A stretch of DNA of 64,000 nucleotides. It comes from Roseiconus lacunae. GTDB taxonomy: Bacteria > Planctomycetota > Planctomycetia > Pirellulales > Pirellulaceae. Below the pieces are notes generated by a model, which ran no database searches, was not told the DNA's origin, and saw only the letters and a program-made list of their open reading frames with translations. Positions 37,739-46,044 of this stretch are shown here, piece after piece. Where the stretch lies: contig NZ_VSZO01000001.1 in the NCBI RefSeq assembly GCF_008312935.1, forward strand, positions 434,001 through 498,000. Direction: 5' to 3'. The position numbers and the translations under genes are program-made. Every line of letters begins with the position of its first letter. Positions within the stretch are counted from its first letter, which is position 1.

Positions 37739-39877
37739 GTGTATTCCCGATTCTTCGTTCGCTTTTCAAAAGGCACTGGCGCATTGAATAAGAGCGCATT
37801 GAATAAGATCGCACCAAACACGATCGCGTCGTCTCCTTGGTCCCTCCAAGACGCGGCCGAGCTTTACGGGGTCGATCGTTGGGGTGATGGTTACTTTTCG
37901 ATTTCGCCCGAAGGCACGGTGACGGTGACTCCGGATAAAAATCCGGCCAACGCGATCGACCTGAACACGATCGTCGACCGACTGTGTCAACGCGGATTGC
38001 AACTCCCGATCTTAATTCGGTTCAACGGGATTTTGCGAGACCGCCTGCACCACCTGGACGATTGTTTTAAGACCGCGATTGCCGAAAACGGTTACCAAAA
38101 CCGCTATCGATGCGTGTTTCCGATCAAGGTCAATCAGCAGCGCGAGGTTGTCCAGCAGATCATCGGCGAAGGTTCCAAATTGGGGTTTGGCGTCGAAGCG
38201 GGTAGCAAGCCCGAACTGGTGGCAGCGATCGCGATGAGTGATGCCAATGTCCCGTTGGTTTGTAACGGATTCAAAGACGAAGAATACATGCGGTTGGCGT
38301 TGAGTGCGCAGAAGCTCGGTCGCCGTGTGTTCCCGGTGATCGAAAAGGCGACCGAAGTCGACTTGGCGCTTCGTGTCGGAGCTGAAATCGGCGTCCGGCC
38401 AACGTTAGGAATGCGCGTCAAGCTGGCGACCCGAGGCTCGGGGCGTTGGCAAGCCAGTGGCGGTTACCGCAGCAAGTTCGGACTGACGGTCGCCGAAATC
38501 CTGGCGCAGCTCGATCGTTTGATCAGCTTGGGGATGGCGGACTGTTTACAGCTTCTTCATTTTCATGTCGGCAGCCAAATCGGAAACATTCGTCAGTTGA
38601 AATCGGCAATTCTGGAAGCGGCGCGAATCTACGTCGATCTAAAGCGTCGTGGTGCCGCGATGGGCTACTTGGACGTCGGCGGTGGTCTTGGCGTCGACTA
38701 CGACGGTTCACGTAGCGATTCAGAATCGAGCATGAACTACACGGTGCAAGAGTATGCCAATGACGTGGTGTACCACATTCAAACGGTTTGCGACGAAGCC
38801 GGCATCGAACACCCGCAATTGATCAGTGAAAGCGGTCGCGCGATCACCGCCCAGCACAGCGTGCTGGTGATGGAAACGCTGGGTGTGACGCGGCAAGGCA
38901 ACACTGAGCTTCCGGGGTGGGCGACCGCGTCGGACGAACCGACCGCCACACCGAGTCCCGCCGGGCCGCCGGAAGACTACGAACAGCCGGTCCATGACCT
39001 TTGGGATGCGTACAGCAATCTGAACGCCGCCAACATGCGCGAGATGTTTCATGATTCGCAAGTCGCGATGGACTTGTGCATGAACCTGTTCAGCGGTGGC
39101 TACCTGCCGCTCGAACAGCGGGTCGCCGCCGAAACATTGTACTTTGCGTTGTGTCATCGCATTCGCGAACTGATTCAACAAGGAAGCGAATGCCCGAATG
39201 AGCTATCGCATCTCGATCGCATGCTCTCGGATATTTACTTCGTCAACTTTTCCCTGTTCCAATCGATGCCCGACTCGTGGGCGATCGGCCAGCAGTTTCC
39301 GATCATGCCGATTCATCGACTTCAGCAGGAGCCGACGCGTCATGCGGTGCTCGGCGACATTACCTGCGACAGCGATGGCAAGGTCGATTCATTCGTGTGT
39401 GGTCAGGGCCGGACGAAAACCCTGTTGCTGCATCCTTTTGAAGGAGCGGATAATCCGTACCGCTTGGGCGTGTTTGCCGTCGGGGCCTATCAAGAAATCC
39501 TCGGCGATCTCCATAACTTGTTTGGAGATACGCACGCCGTACATGTCGAATGCGAAGGCGGTGTGAGTAAGGTTCGTTCGATTGTTAAAGGCGACACCGT
39601 CAGCGAAGTTCTGAGCTATGTTCAATACGAAGTTCGCGAGTTGATCGAGAACATTCAAGATTCGGTCGAAGAAAGCATCACCGCGAACCGAATCGATCAC
39701 GAACAAGCTGGTGAGATCACTGAATTGTTCGAGTCAGCGCTACGCGGGTACACGTATTTAACGGCGGGAAAGAAAATTCCCACACGGAACGGCTCGCTTG
39801 GTGATTTGACAGTCGGTAATGGTGACGAAGCGACCATTCTCGCTCAGCCATCGTCGTCCGACGAGACGCAGAATTAA
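37739..39877 (+). CDS. speA: Biosynthetic arginine decarboxylase
   Basis: A 712-residue PLP enzyme of the SpeA type. The PLP lysine lies in RCVFPIKVNQQREVV, the barrel continues with LHFHVGSQIGNI and YLDVGGGLGVDY, and the C-terminal sheet holds ESGRAITAQHSVLV and GDITCDSDGKVDSF. It decarboxylates arginine to agmatine for polyamine synthesis. Family members are usually 630-660 residues; the extra length is an N-terminal ~40 residues and a Pro/Ala-rich insert (PTATPSPAGPPEDYEQP). The GTG at 37739 is the first start in frame. A 15-bp duplication carrying alternative TTG codons follows, so the true start is uncertain by about 20 residues. Confidence 0.92.
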   Translation: MYSRFFVRFSKGTGALNKSALNKIAPNTIASSPWSLQDAAELYGVDRWGDGYFSISPEGTVTVTPDKNPANAIDLNTIVDRLCQRGLQLPILIRFNGILRDRLHHLDDCFKTAIAENGYQNRYRCVFPIKVNQQREVVQQIIGEGSKLGFGVEAGSKPELVAAIAMSDANVPLVCNGFKDEEYMRLALSAQKLGRRVFPVIEKATEVDLALRVGAEIGVRPTLGMRVKLATRGSGRWQASGGYRSKFGLTVAEILAQLDRLISLGMADCLQLLHFHVGSQIGNIRQLKSAILEAARIYVDLKRRGAAMGYLDVGGGLGVDYDGSRSDSESSMNYTVQEYANDVVYHIQTVCDEAGIEHPQLISESGRAITAQHSVLVMETLGVTRQGNTELPGWATASDEPTATPSPAGPPEDYEQPVHDLWDAYSNLNAANMREMFHDSQVAMDLCMNLFSGGYLPLEQRVAAETLYFALCHRIRELIQQGSECPNELSHLDRMLSDIYFVNFSLFQSMPDSWAIGQQFPIMPIHRLQQEPTRHAVLGDITCDSDGKVDSFVCGQGRTKTLLLHPFEGADNPYRLGVFAVGAYQEILGDLHNLFGDTHAVHVECEGGVSKVRSIVKGDTVSEVLSYVQYEVRELIENIQDSVEESITANRIDHEQAGEITELFESALRGYTYLTAGKKIPTRNGSLGDLTVGNGDEATILAQPSSSDETQN
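37779..37808 (+). repeat. Perfect 15-bp tandem duplication at the start of speA
   Basis: GCGCATTGAATAAGA at 37779-37793 and 37794-37808. It is in frame, doubles the ALNK coding unit and duplicates a potential TTG start. Confidence 0.95.
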
Positions 39878-39919
39878 GTGTCGCCGAAGATGAGCCAATC
39901 CTGTACGAGCCCCTTCTGA

Positions 39920-40759
39920 ATGAGCAAATTCCCTGTTCCATCCGGGCCCCGTCGAACGCTGCGAAGCGGTAGTCGACTTGGCAAGTATCGCTTGGACAAG
40001 CGGATCGGACAGGGCGGATTTGCGGACGTTTACTCCGCGACTGATACGTTACTTGGGATCAAGGTGGCGTTGAAGATTCCCAGTGCCCAGTGGGTCACCG
40101 AGGATTTAGTCGATGAGTTCCGCCGTGAAGTTCGGCTGTCATTGCGATTGGAACATCCGCACATCCTGCCGATCCGTGATGCCAGTTTTATCGATGATCA
40201 TCTAGTGGTCGTCACCCCGCTGGCTGATCGAACGCTGGACGATCGTTTGAAGAAACGACTGCGATTTGAGTCAGCATTTGAGTACGCTTCGCAGTTGCTC
40301 GATGCGGTGGCATTTGCGCATGAAGAAGGCGTGATCCACTGCGACATCAAGCCGGAGAATATCTTTTTGTTCGCCGACGACACGCTGAAACTGGGGGACT
40401 TTGGAATCGCAAAAGTCGCCCAAAAAACCATTCACGGGTCAGGCACGGGAACACTCGGCTACATGGCGCCCGAACAGGCGATGGGCAAGCCGTCTCGCCG
40501 AAGTGATGTGTTTTCGATCGGCCTGATCATCTATCGAATGTTTTCGGGAAAGTGGCCCGAGTATCCATTCGAGTGGCCGCTGCCCAACGCCGCGACGTTG
40601 CGGCGGCGTGTCCATCGCGATGCAATCGATATAATCCGCAAATCTCTACAGGTCAGCCCGCGCGAGCGCTACGCTGATGCCGGAAAAATGGCCCAGGCCT
40701 GGGAGAAATCACGACTGAAAGCGTTTCGGTATCTCAACCGGCAGCGAGCCAAAACGTAG
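39920..40759 (+). CDS. Serine/threonine protein kinase (non-RD)
   Basis: A 279-residue soluble kinase. It has the glycine loop IGQGGFADVYSA, ATP lysine VALKIP, catalytic loop HCDIKPENIF, metal loop DFGIAKV and GTLGYMAPEQ. The Arg of HRD is Cys (HCD), so it is a non-RD kinase, which often does not need activation-loop phosphorylation. A Ser/Arg-rich N-terminus (about 25 residues) precedes the domain. A PP2C phosphatase starts 9 bp after its stop, implying a kinase/phosphatase pair on one transcript. Confidence 0.9.
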   Translation: MSKFPVPSGPRRTLRSGSRLGKYRLDKRIGQGGFADVYSATDTLLGIKVALKIPSAQWVTEDLVDEFRREVRLSLRLEHPHILPIRDASFIDDHLVVVTPLADRTLDDRLKKRLRFESAFEYASQLLDAVAFAHEEGVIHCDIKPENIFLFADDTLKLGDFGIAKVAQKTIHGSGTGTLGYMAPEQAMGKPSRRSDVFSIGLIIYRMFSGKWPEYPFEWPLPNAATLRRRVHRDAIDIIRKSLQVSPRERYADAGKMAQAWEKSRLKAFRYLNRQRAKT

Positions 40760-40768
40760 AATGCCGTG

Positions 40769-41602
40769 ATGGCCACGATCGTTCACCCCACCCGTTTTTT
40801 TCGCGAAAGCGACATGCATCAGCCCGAGCTGATCGATGTCGCCGGTGGGCACATCGTAGCTTTTTCGAAAACCTGCCCCGGAAAGACCGAGCCCAACGAC
40901 GACAGTGCGTTGGTGATTTCACTCTCGGCTGATCGATTCGTGATGGCGGTCGCCGATGGCGTCGGGGGGGCCCCGCTGGGTTACAAAGCGTCTGCGATCG
41001 CGATCGAGTGCTTGGCAGAAACGTTAAGCGAATCGTTCGCCGGAGCGGGAGACGCGGTCGTCGATCAATTGGACCTGCGTCCCGCCATCCTTGACGGAAT
41101 CGAAAAGGCGAATGCGGAGATCCTGGATTTAGGAACAGGTTCGGCCACCACGCTATCGATTGTCGAAGTCAACCACCGCATCGCACGTGGCTATCAAGTC
41201 GGTGATTCGATGATGCTGTTTGTCGGCGGTCGCGGGGCAATCAAATGGAAGTCAACGTCGCATTCCCCCGTCGGCTATGCCGTTCAGGCAGGCTTGATGG
41301 ATGAAGAAGACGCGATGTATCACGACGAGCGGCATCTGGTTTCCAACCTCGTCGGTTCTCGCGAGATGCACATCGAAATCGGTCCGGCGATCAACCTCTC
41401 TGCCCGCGACACGATCGTCGTCGGTAGCGATGGTCTATTCGATAATTTGCATACCAACGAAGTCGTCCAGCGTTGCCGGATCGGAAAGCCTGGCCGGCGA
41501 ATGGAAGAACTGGTCCGCTTGGCGACCGACCGGATGCACGGTGAGGACGACGCACTTCCTGGTAAGTTTGACGACTTGACCATCTTGCTGCTAACACCGT
41601 AG
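40769..41602 (+). CDS. PP2C-family protein serine/threonine phosphatase
   Basis: A 277-residue PPM phosphatase. Metal-binding motifs are ADGVGG (about residues 54-59), GDSMMLF and VVGSDGLFDN, with the terminal KFDDLTILLL resembling the DN-D-T-V family end. It removes phosphate from Ser/Thr, probably reversing the kinase encoded immediately upstream. ATG 40769 overlaps a GTG at 40766; either is possible, and a start at 40814 (MHQPELIDV) would also keep the whole domain. Confidence 0.88.
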   Translation: MATIVHPTRFFRESDMHQPELIDVAGGHIVAFSKTCPGKTEPNDDSALVISLSADRFVMAVADGVGGAPLGYKASAIAIECLAETLSESFAGAGDAVVDQLDLRPAILDGIEKANAEILDLGTGSATTLSIVEVNHRIARGYQVGDSMMLFVGGRGAIKWKSTSHSPVGYAVQAGLMDEEDAMYHDERHLVSNLVGSREMHIEIGPAINLSARDTIVVGSDGLFDNLHTNEVVQRCRIGKPGRRMEELVRLATDRMHGEDDALPGKFDDLTILLLTP

Positions 41603-41639
41603 TGTTCCATCGAGACCGACGGTTCGGGTCTGGCTCATC

Positions 41640-41710
41640 AGCCGACGGGCGGTAGCCCCGGTTATTGCACCGAAACCGTGGCTAATGCCATCTGGCTAAT
41701 CCTAATTTCA
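41640..41710 (+). repeat. Dispersed repeat A, full copy 3
   Basis: About 71 bp starting AGCCGACGGGCGGTAGCCCC, with GGTTATTGCACCGAAACCG in the middle and GGCTAATCCTAATTTCA at the end. It lies between the PP2C gene and the ARM-like gene. Related copies are at 24074-24110 (+, partial), 29583-29641 (-) and 52681-52745 (-). Confidence 0.85.
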
Positions 41711-41826
41711 AAGGTTGACGACGCACTAAGCGACAATGCTTGCCGCGTTTCTGATAAGATCGACGATCACTCGCCCGTCCATCCTTCTTCGGTGCATCGA
41801 GTCAACGTGATCGTAGGCAAAATATA

Positions 41827-43611
41827 ATGGCAGCTCGATTGCAATCTTCCGGTGGTTCTTGGCTCGTCGTCCAAGAGCTGTTCGAATCCGCGGATCCGGC
41901 CTTCGTCGATGAATTATGTCGGTTTAACGATGCCGAAACGTTGGGTAGCTTCGCCGGGCTTTGGTTAAAGGACCGGCGTCCTGAAGCACGACGCTTTCTC
42001 AGCCAGTATCTGAATCAACCGCTCAATCATTTCCGCCACGAAGCGCTCGTCAAACGCTTGTTCAAGTTGGCCGAAGAAGCGGGTGATGACGAAGTCATGG
42101 CGTGGATGATGGTGGCGTTCGATCGCTCTATTCGCCGTGTCGTGACGTCACGGTATCAATACGATTGGCAAACCCGTGAAAGCTGGGAAGAGGAAACCTT
42201 ATCGGTCCCACATGGCAGGGTCATGCCTCGCAATCCACGGATTTTGCGATGGTTTAAAGATCGAGCATCGCTACGGTTGTTCTCACTAAAAACGCGTCGT
42301 TACCTGCGTCGACGAAGTTGGCGGTACTTTCGCAAGTTGGGCAATCGCGATCCGCAGCGTTATCTCGAAGCGATGGTCATCGCACTTTCGCGGTATACCG
42401 ATCAGGACGTCGCCGATGGTGTCGCATTGATCGACAATTGGGGAATGATGCATGCTCTGTTTCATGATTCGCCGGTGCTCGAGTCCTACCCGGTCGGTTG
42501 GAATATCGCGGACGATCGTTCTTTGGGTGAATTAGCCCCCGCGCCGGCGTTCTTGTCTGCTTGGAAACGTGACGCATCGCCGCTACTAAGACTGGTAAGC
42601 GATGCGAATTGCAGGCCGGTGCGTCAGTGGTGCTTGGAGATGCTGCGAAGCAATCACGCCGAAGCGATCGCACAACTGGACTTGGAAACAATTTTGAACT
42701 GGCTGTCCGGTGAGGCGACGGAACTGGCGGAATTCGCGGCCGAGATTCTGGAGTCGCATCGGGACGCAAGCCAAATCAATACGAGCGATTGGGTGCGTTT
42801 GCTATGTGAATCTAATCCGGCAGTCCTTGCGCCGTTGGCTCGAGCGGCGGCCGAGCAGATCGATCCCAATCGATTGTCACTTCGTGAGATCGTTTCCGTC
42901 GCAACGCAGCCGTCGTCGTTGGTCGCAACCTTGGGGCACCGGTGGTTGCAGGCACGGACACTGGTCACCCGTGACGACTGCCTGCTAGCCCTGGAAATCT
43001 GCGAAGCCCGCTCGGAATCCGATCGCGAGGCTTTGGTTGGGACCGTCAGCAAGCTAATTGCCGCGTCGCCGTCGTTTGATTCTGATCTTGCGATGGACAT
43101 ACTCGACAGCCGACACGCGGATGTACGTCGCTGTGGATGGCAGTGGTTGCTTGATGAGGATCGCTTGCGAAACGATCCGTCCGTTTGGCAGCGTTTAATC
43201 GAGTCGCCGTATGATGACATCCAACTACCTTTGGTGGGCCTGCTGGAGCGTGAGTTGCGCGAACCGATGCAACGCCGCCGTGACTCGGCGACGGAAACGC
43301 GGATCGGTCAATCGCTTGGTTCGAACGATCTTCGTCGCTTGTGGGCCACGGTATTGCTCAACACGCGTCGTGGTAGCCGCCGCAAGCCCGGCGTCGTAAG
43401 ACAGATTATCGAGCACCTCGAACGGCACCCCGATCAGTTGAACGAACTCAAGCCGCTGCTTTCGATCAGCCTTCGTTCGATCCGGTCAACCGAATGGAAA
43501 TCGGTGATAGCGGGGATCACGGGCATCGCGGCAAGGAATCCGCACATGGCGACGGAACTCGAAGAAGCGTTTCCGGAACTGAAGCTCTTGGCGGAATCCG
43601 AAGATCGTTAG
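41827..43611 (+). CDS. ARM/HEAT-repeat-like protein, putative retron-associated component
   Basis: A 594-residue, almost wholly alpha-helical protein with no catalytic motif seen. Helix pairs such as WCLEMLRSNHAEAIAQLDLETILNWL, LAEFAAEILESHRDASQ and DSDLAMDILDSRHADVRRCGWQWLLDEDRL suggest an ARM/HEAT solenoid over residues ~230-590. The first ~100 residues (FVDELCRFNDAETLGSFAGLWLKDRRPEARRFLSQYL) also look repetitive. It lies upstream of the putative msr-msd RNA, SWIM gene and reverse transcriptase on the same strand. From memory, an ARM-type protein is a component of one retron class together with a winged-helix/SWIM protein. A scaffold or effector role is inferred. Confidence 0.72.
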   Translation: MAARLQSSGGSWLVVQELFESADPAFVDELCRFNDAETLGSFAGLWLKDRRPEARRFLSQYLNQPLNHFRHEALVKRLFKLAEEAGDDEVMAWMMVAFDRSIRRVVTSRYQYDWQTRESWEEETLSVPHGRVMPRNPRILRWFKDRASLRLFSLKTRRYLRRRSWRYFRKLGNRDPQRYLEAMVIALSRYTDQDVADGVALIDNWGMMHALFHDSPVLESYPVGWNIADDRSLGELAPAPAFLSAWKRDASPLLRLVSDANCRPVRQWCLEMLRSNHAEAIAQLDLETILNWLSGEATELAEFAAEILESHRDASQINTSDWVRLLCESNPAVLAPLARAAAEQIDPNRLSLREIVSVATQPSSLVATLGHRWLQARTLVTRDDCLLALEICEARSESDREALVGTVSKLIAASPSFDSDLAMDILDSRHADVRRCGWQWLLDEDRLRNDPSVWQRLIESPYDDIQLPLVGLLERELREPMQRRRDSATETRIGQSLGSNDLRRLWATVLLNTRRGSRRKPGVVRQIIEHLERHPDQLNELKPLLSISLRSIRSTEWKSVIAGITGIAARNPHMATELEEAFPELKLLAESEDR

Positions 43612-43690
43612 GGCGTCGCCGGTGATTCGCCGCAAACCTCAAGTGCCGGAAATGTTTTTAGTTGGGGAAGTCACTGAAGTTGTTCCGCTT

Positions 43691-43746
43691 TCAACTTGGA
43701 AAGTAGAGCGACATTGTCGCTCGATTCTCCGAATCGTCGGCGTGCC
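43691..43746 (+). repeat. Triple-hairpin repeat C, copy 1
   Basis: Begins TCAACTTGGAAAGTAGAGCG. It contains GCGAC-att-GTCGC and CGATTC-tcc-GAATCG hairpins. It shares an exact 28-mer (43710-43737) with copies 3 and 4. Confidence 0.85.
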
Positions 43747-43772
43747 GAGGAATCACTCGCGCTGGCTCGCTT

Positions 43773-43809
43773 TCAACTCGGAAAGTTGAACGACATTTGG
43801 TTCGACTCT
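43773..43809 (+). repeat. Triple-hairpin repeat C, degenerate copy 2
   Basis: Begins TCAACTCGGAAAGTTGAACG with a good first hairpin (TCAACT-cggaa-AGTTGA). The following part, GACATTTGGTTCGACTCT, is degenerate and lacks the second and third hairpins. Confidence 0.65.
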
Positions 43810-43864
43810 CAGCTTGGAACGTTGAATGACATTGTCGCTCGATTCTCCGAATCGTCGGCGTGCC
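43810..43864 (+). repeat. Triple-hairpin repeat C, copy 3
   Basis: Begins CAGCTTGGAACGTTGAATGA. The exact 28-mer shared with copies 1 and 4 is at 43828-43855. The downstream GCGTGCC words are also shared. Confidence 0.85.
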
Positions 43865-44017
43865 ATCGTAAGCGTGCCGCTTCCTTCACCAGTCAATGGG
43901 CCTGACCTATTAAGTTGTCAAAATCATGGTGACACCCAGATCGGTAATGCACCGCAAAAGCCGTGAGGTTGATACCCGCCGGCGGCGTCAGACGGTATAA
44001 CAGTGTCTAACCGAACA

Positions 44018-44239
44018 TCGGGAGGAGTGAATCGACGACCGAGACTAATTTGCTGTGGTGATACGCCATGGTGTGAGATTGCTTTGCGATGCTTTCCCAA
44101 AGCCGTTGTTCGTTCGCCAGATACGACACCGTAGCGGCGGACTGAATCAACACGTTTACGCCGCTACGGTGTCGTATCTGGCTTGAGGGAACGACCTTGG
44201 TCAACGCGTTGAAGTCGGTCGCACGAGCACTCCTCCCGA
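44018..44239 (+). ncRNA. Putative retron msr-msd RNA
   Basis: A non-coding segment with retron architecture. The a1 end TCGGGAGGAGTG (44018-44029) is perfectly complementary to a2 (44228-44239). Pairing resumes after a symmetric 6-nt internal loop with CGACCGA (44036-44042) against 44215-44221. The msr part has three short stem-loops: 44053-44071 (loop ATA), 44078-44090 (ATTGC-TTT-GCGAT) and 44091-44103 (GCTTT-CCC-AAAGC). The msd part has a perfect 24-bp hairpin, 44116-44139 with 44159-44182, around a 19-nt loop. It is extended by 6 bp (44110-44115 with 44189-44194) past a 6-nt bulge. The first G after a1 is 44034, a candidate branch point. The + strand is favoured by the UUU loop and the gene direction. 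A 65-codon antisense frame crosses it and is considered spurious. Confidence 0.8.
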
Positions 44240-44338
44240 CTTAATCCGAATGTTTGCTGTGGTGCTCGCTGGGGAGTTGGCCGCGCGTTCAGCGAACAGC
44301 TGAAGTAGCGAACGCAACTTCGTAATCCGTGAGTGACG

Positions 44339-46039
44339 ATGGATCTATCATTTCGATATCGACGGCGGAGCACGGTCGATCGCAGTCCCGCGGGCTTGGC
44401 GATCGCGTTGGCTCCGAACCTCCGCCGTGATCGCGTAAGCTATCGAGGGGAGCTGATCGATCCGTTGCGATTCCGTGAAGCAATCGGTGCCCTCCATGAC
44501 ATTGTGATCAGCGATTTGCGTTATCAACCGCGGGATCGATCTGCCTACCAGGCATATCGTGAGCAGCAGTCGCAGCGTGAGTCGGAAATTCGGCGTCAGG
44601 CTTATCGTGGACGTCTCTCGGAATTGAAACGTTCGCAGCCGGAACCGATGCCCGATGGACTGGAACCGGAATACCAATCGTTGCGAAAAAAATATTGGCG
44701 GGCGCGACGAAAGTACTCCAGTCATCTGCTCAAACATGATCGTGAACTATGGCGGTACCTCATGCCATGCGACCCGATCGTGACGGTCGCGCCGGACACG
44801 TTGCTGTTTGAATGTTTCAGTGCCGACGAATCGAGCTATGGGTGTTTATCGGTCGATCGCGAAGCCTTTCGAGATGAGTCGGATGTCAGTTTGGGAACGA
44901 CCAACGTCGACTACACCTGGCAACTGTACGAGCATTTTCAAACGCTGCGAAGCTATCGCCAAACGCGCTTCGAAATCGATCCGCAAGGATTCGGCGTCAG
45001 CACCTCCGAGAGTGGCGGCCATCTGGAAGAAAAGATTGATCTTCCCAACAGTTGGCTGCGTGGTTTGATGCAATTGCAGTCCGCGATGAGTTTGCCGATG
45101 AAGCGGATCAACGTCAGTCGCGAAGCACTTTATAACCTGCTGGCGTTTTTGAAACGGAACCGGGCGAAACAAAGCCCACGGGCCATGCGAATCGAGTGTC
45201 ATCAGGGTCAGCCGCCACAGATCGTTTTGGAGCCTTGGGAAAAAGCGATTCCGCTACCACCTCAAAGCGACGTCGGCGAAACCAGTTTGTCGGTCCGCCT
45301 CTGGGGCCGAGATCGCTTGCAGGTTCTCTCGCGATTGCTACCGATGATCGATTCGACAGAGCTATACGTTCAAGGAACTGGATTGCCGAGTTTCTGGGTT
45401 ATCCGCATGGGCAACCTTCGTTTGACGTTGGCATTGAGCGGTTGGACCAATAACGACTGGACGGGGTCGTCGGCGTTGTCACAGCTCGCCGCGCCGGTCG
45501 ATTTAAGCGAACGAATGCTGACCGAGATTGCCGCCGCATTCAAAGATTCTCCTTCTCAAACGTTCGATCGCTTGTGTCAAACGCTGATGTACCGCCCGGT
45601 CGAAATTGCTGCAGGGTTGAATCGATTAGCGCTACTGGGCCAGGTGATTCATGATCTACCCGGTAGCGTTTATCGCTGGCGACAAGTGATGCCCGCGCCG
45701 TTGACGATGGAGCAACTTGGGGGTGACGATCCGGAAACCGAAGCGGCTCGCAAGTTGGTTTCGCAAGGACGCATTCGGGCCAAGCAAACGCGGACAACCG
45801 AGAGTGGCCTGGTCGTCATCGAAGGAAACGCCGGTGGCCGAGACGTTGAATTAATGATCGATGGTGACGGCCGTATCGTCCGCGGTTCGTGTCGGTGCTC
45901 GCATCATTTTAAGAACGCCCTTCGCATGGGACCGTGTCGACACCTTCAAGCGGTGCGTGATCGGTGGACGCGTCAAGCAAGCGGCGATGGCGCCGGTGGT
46001 GAAACGGTCGAGAGTTGGTACCAACGGTTTTGGAACTGA
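44339..46039 (+). CDS. SWIM zinc-finger protein, putative retron-associated component
   Basis: A 566-residue protein. The C-terminus holds a SWIM motif, CRCSHHFKNALRMGPCRH (CxC...CxH), near residues 515-535, preceded by the beta strands VVIEGNAGGRDVELMIDGDGRIVRG. Residues ~375-470 contain helices that could be a winged helix (MLTEIAAAFKDSPSQTFDRLCQTLMYRPVEIAAGLNRLALLGQVI). The N-terminal half is charged and helical with no known fold seen. SWIM domains bind DNA or protein. The gene lies between the putative msr-msd RNA and the reverse transcriptase and ends 5 bp before the latter, so it is in the retron operon. Start at ATG 44339; GTG 44333 is an alternative. Confidence 0.8.
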   Translation: MDLSFRYRRRSTVDRSPAGLAIALAPNLRRDRVSYRGELIDPLRFREAIGALHDIVISDLRYQPRDRSAYQAYREQQSQRESEIRRQAYRGRLSELKRSQPEPMPDGLEPEYQSLRKKYWRARRKYSSHLLKHDRELWRYLMPCDPIVTVAPDTLLFECFSADESSYGCLSVDREAFRDESDVSLGTTNVDYTWQLYEHFQTLRSYRQTRFEIDPQGFGVSTSESGGHLEEKIDLPNSWLRGLMQLQSAMSLPMKRINVSREALYNLLAFLKRNRAKQSPRAMRIECHQGQPPQIVLEPWEKAIPLPPQSDVGETSLSVRLWGRDRLQVLSRLLPMIDSTELYVQGTGLPSFWVIRMGNLRLTLALSGWTNNDWTGSSALSQLAAPVDLSERMLTEIAAAFKDSPSQTFDRLCQTLMYRPVEIAAGLNRLALLGQVIHDLPGSVYRWRQVMPAPLTMEQLGGDDPETEAARKLVSQGRIRAKQTRTTESGLVVIEGNAGGRDVELMIDGDGRIVRGSCRCSHHFKNALRMGPCRHLQAVRDRWTRQASGDGAGGETVESWYQRFWN

Positions 46040-46044
46040 ATGTG

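Noticed and set aside
43691-43864. CRISPR-like array between the ARM gene and the RNA
   Set aside because: Repeat units are unevenly spaced, differ in sequence, and contain internal hairpins; there are no uniform spacers and no cas genes.
44007-44204. A 65-codon ORF on the - strand crossing the putative retron RNA
   Set aside because: Its codons run through both arms of the perfect hairpin and part of a1. No start signal or family resemblance was seen, and the complementary ends plus adjacent RT explain the sequence better. It remains the main alternative reading.
44018-44239. Retron RNA encoded on the - strand
   Set aside because: The inverted repeats are symmetric, so this cannot be excluded by pairing alone. 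The UUU-loop stem, the msr-like small stems next to a1 and the co-directional genes favour the + strand.
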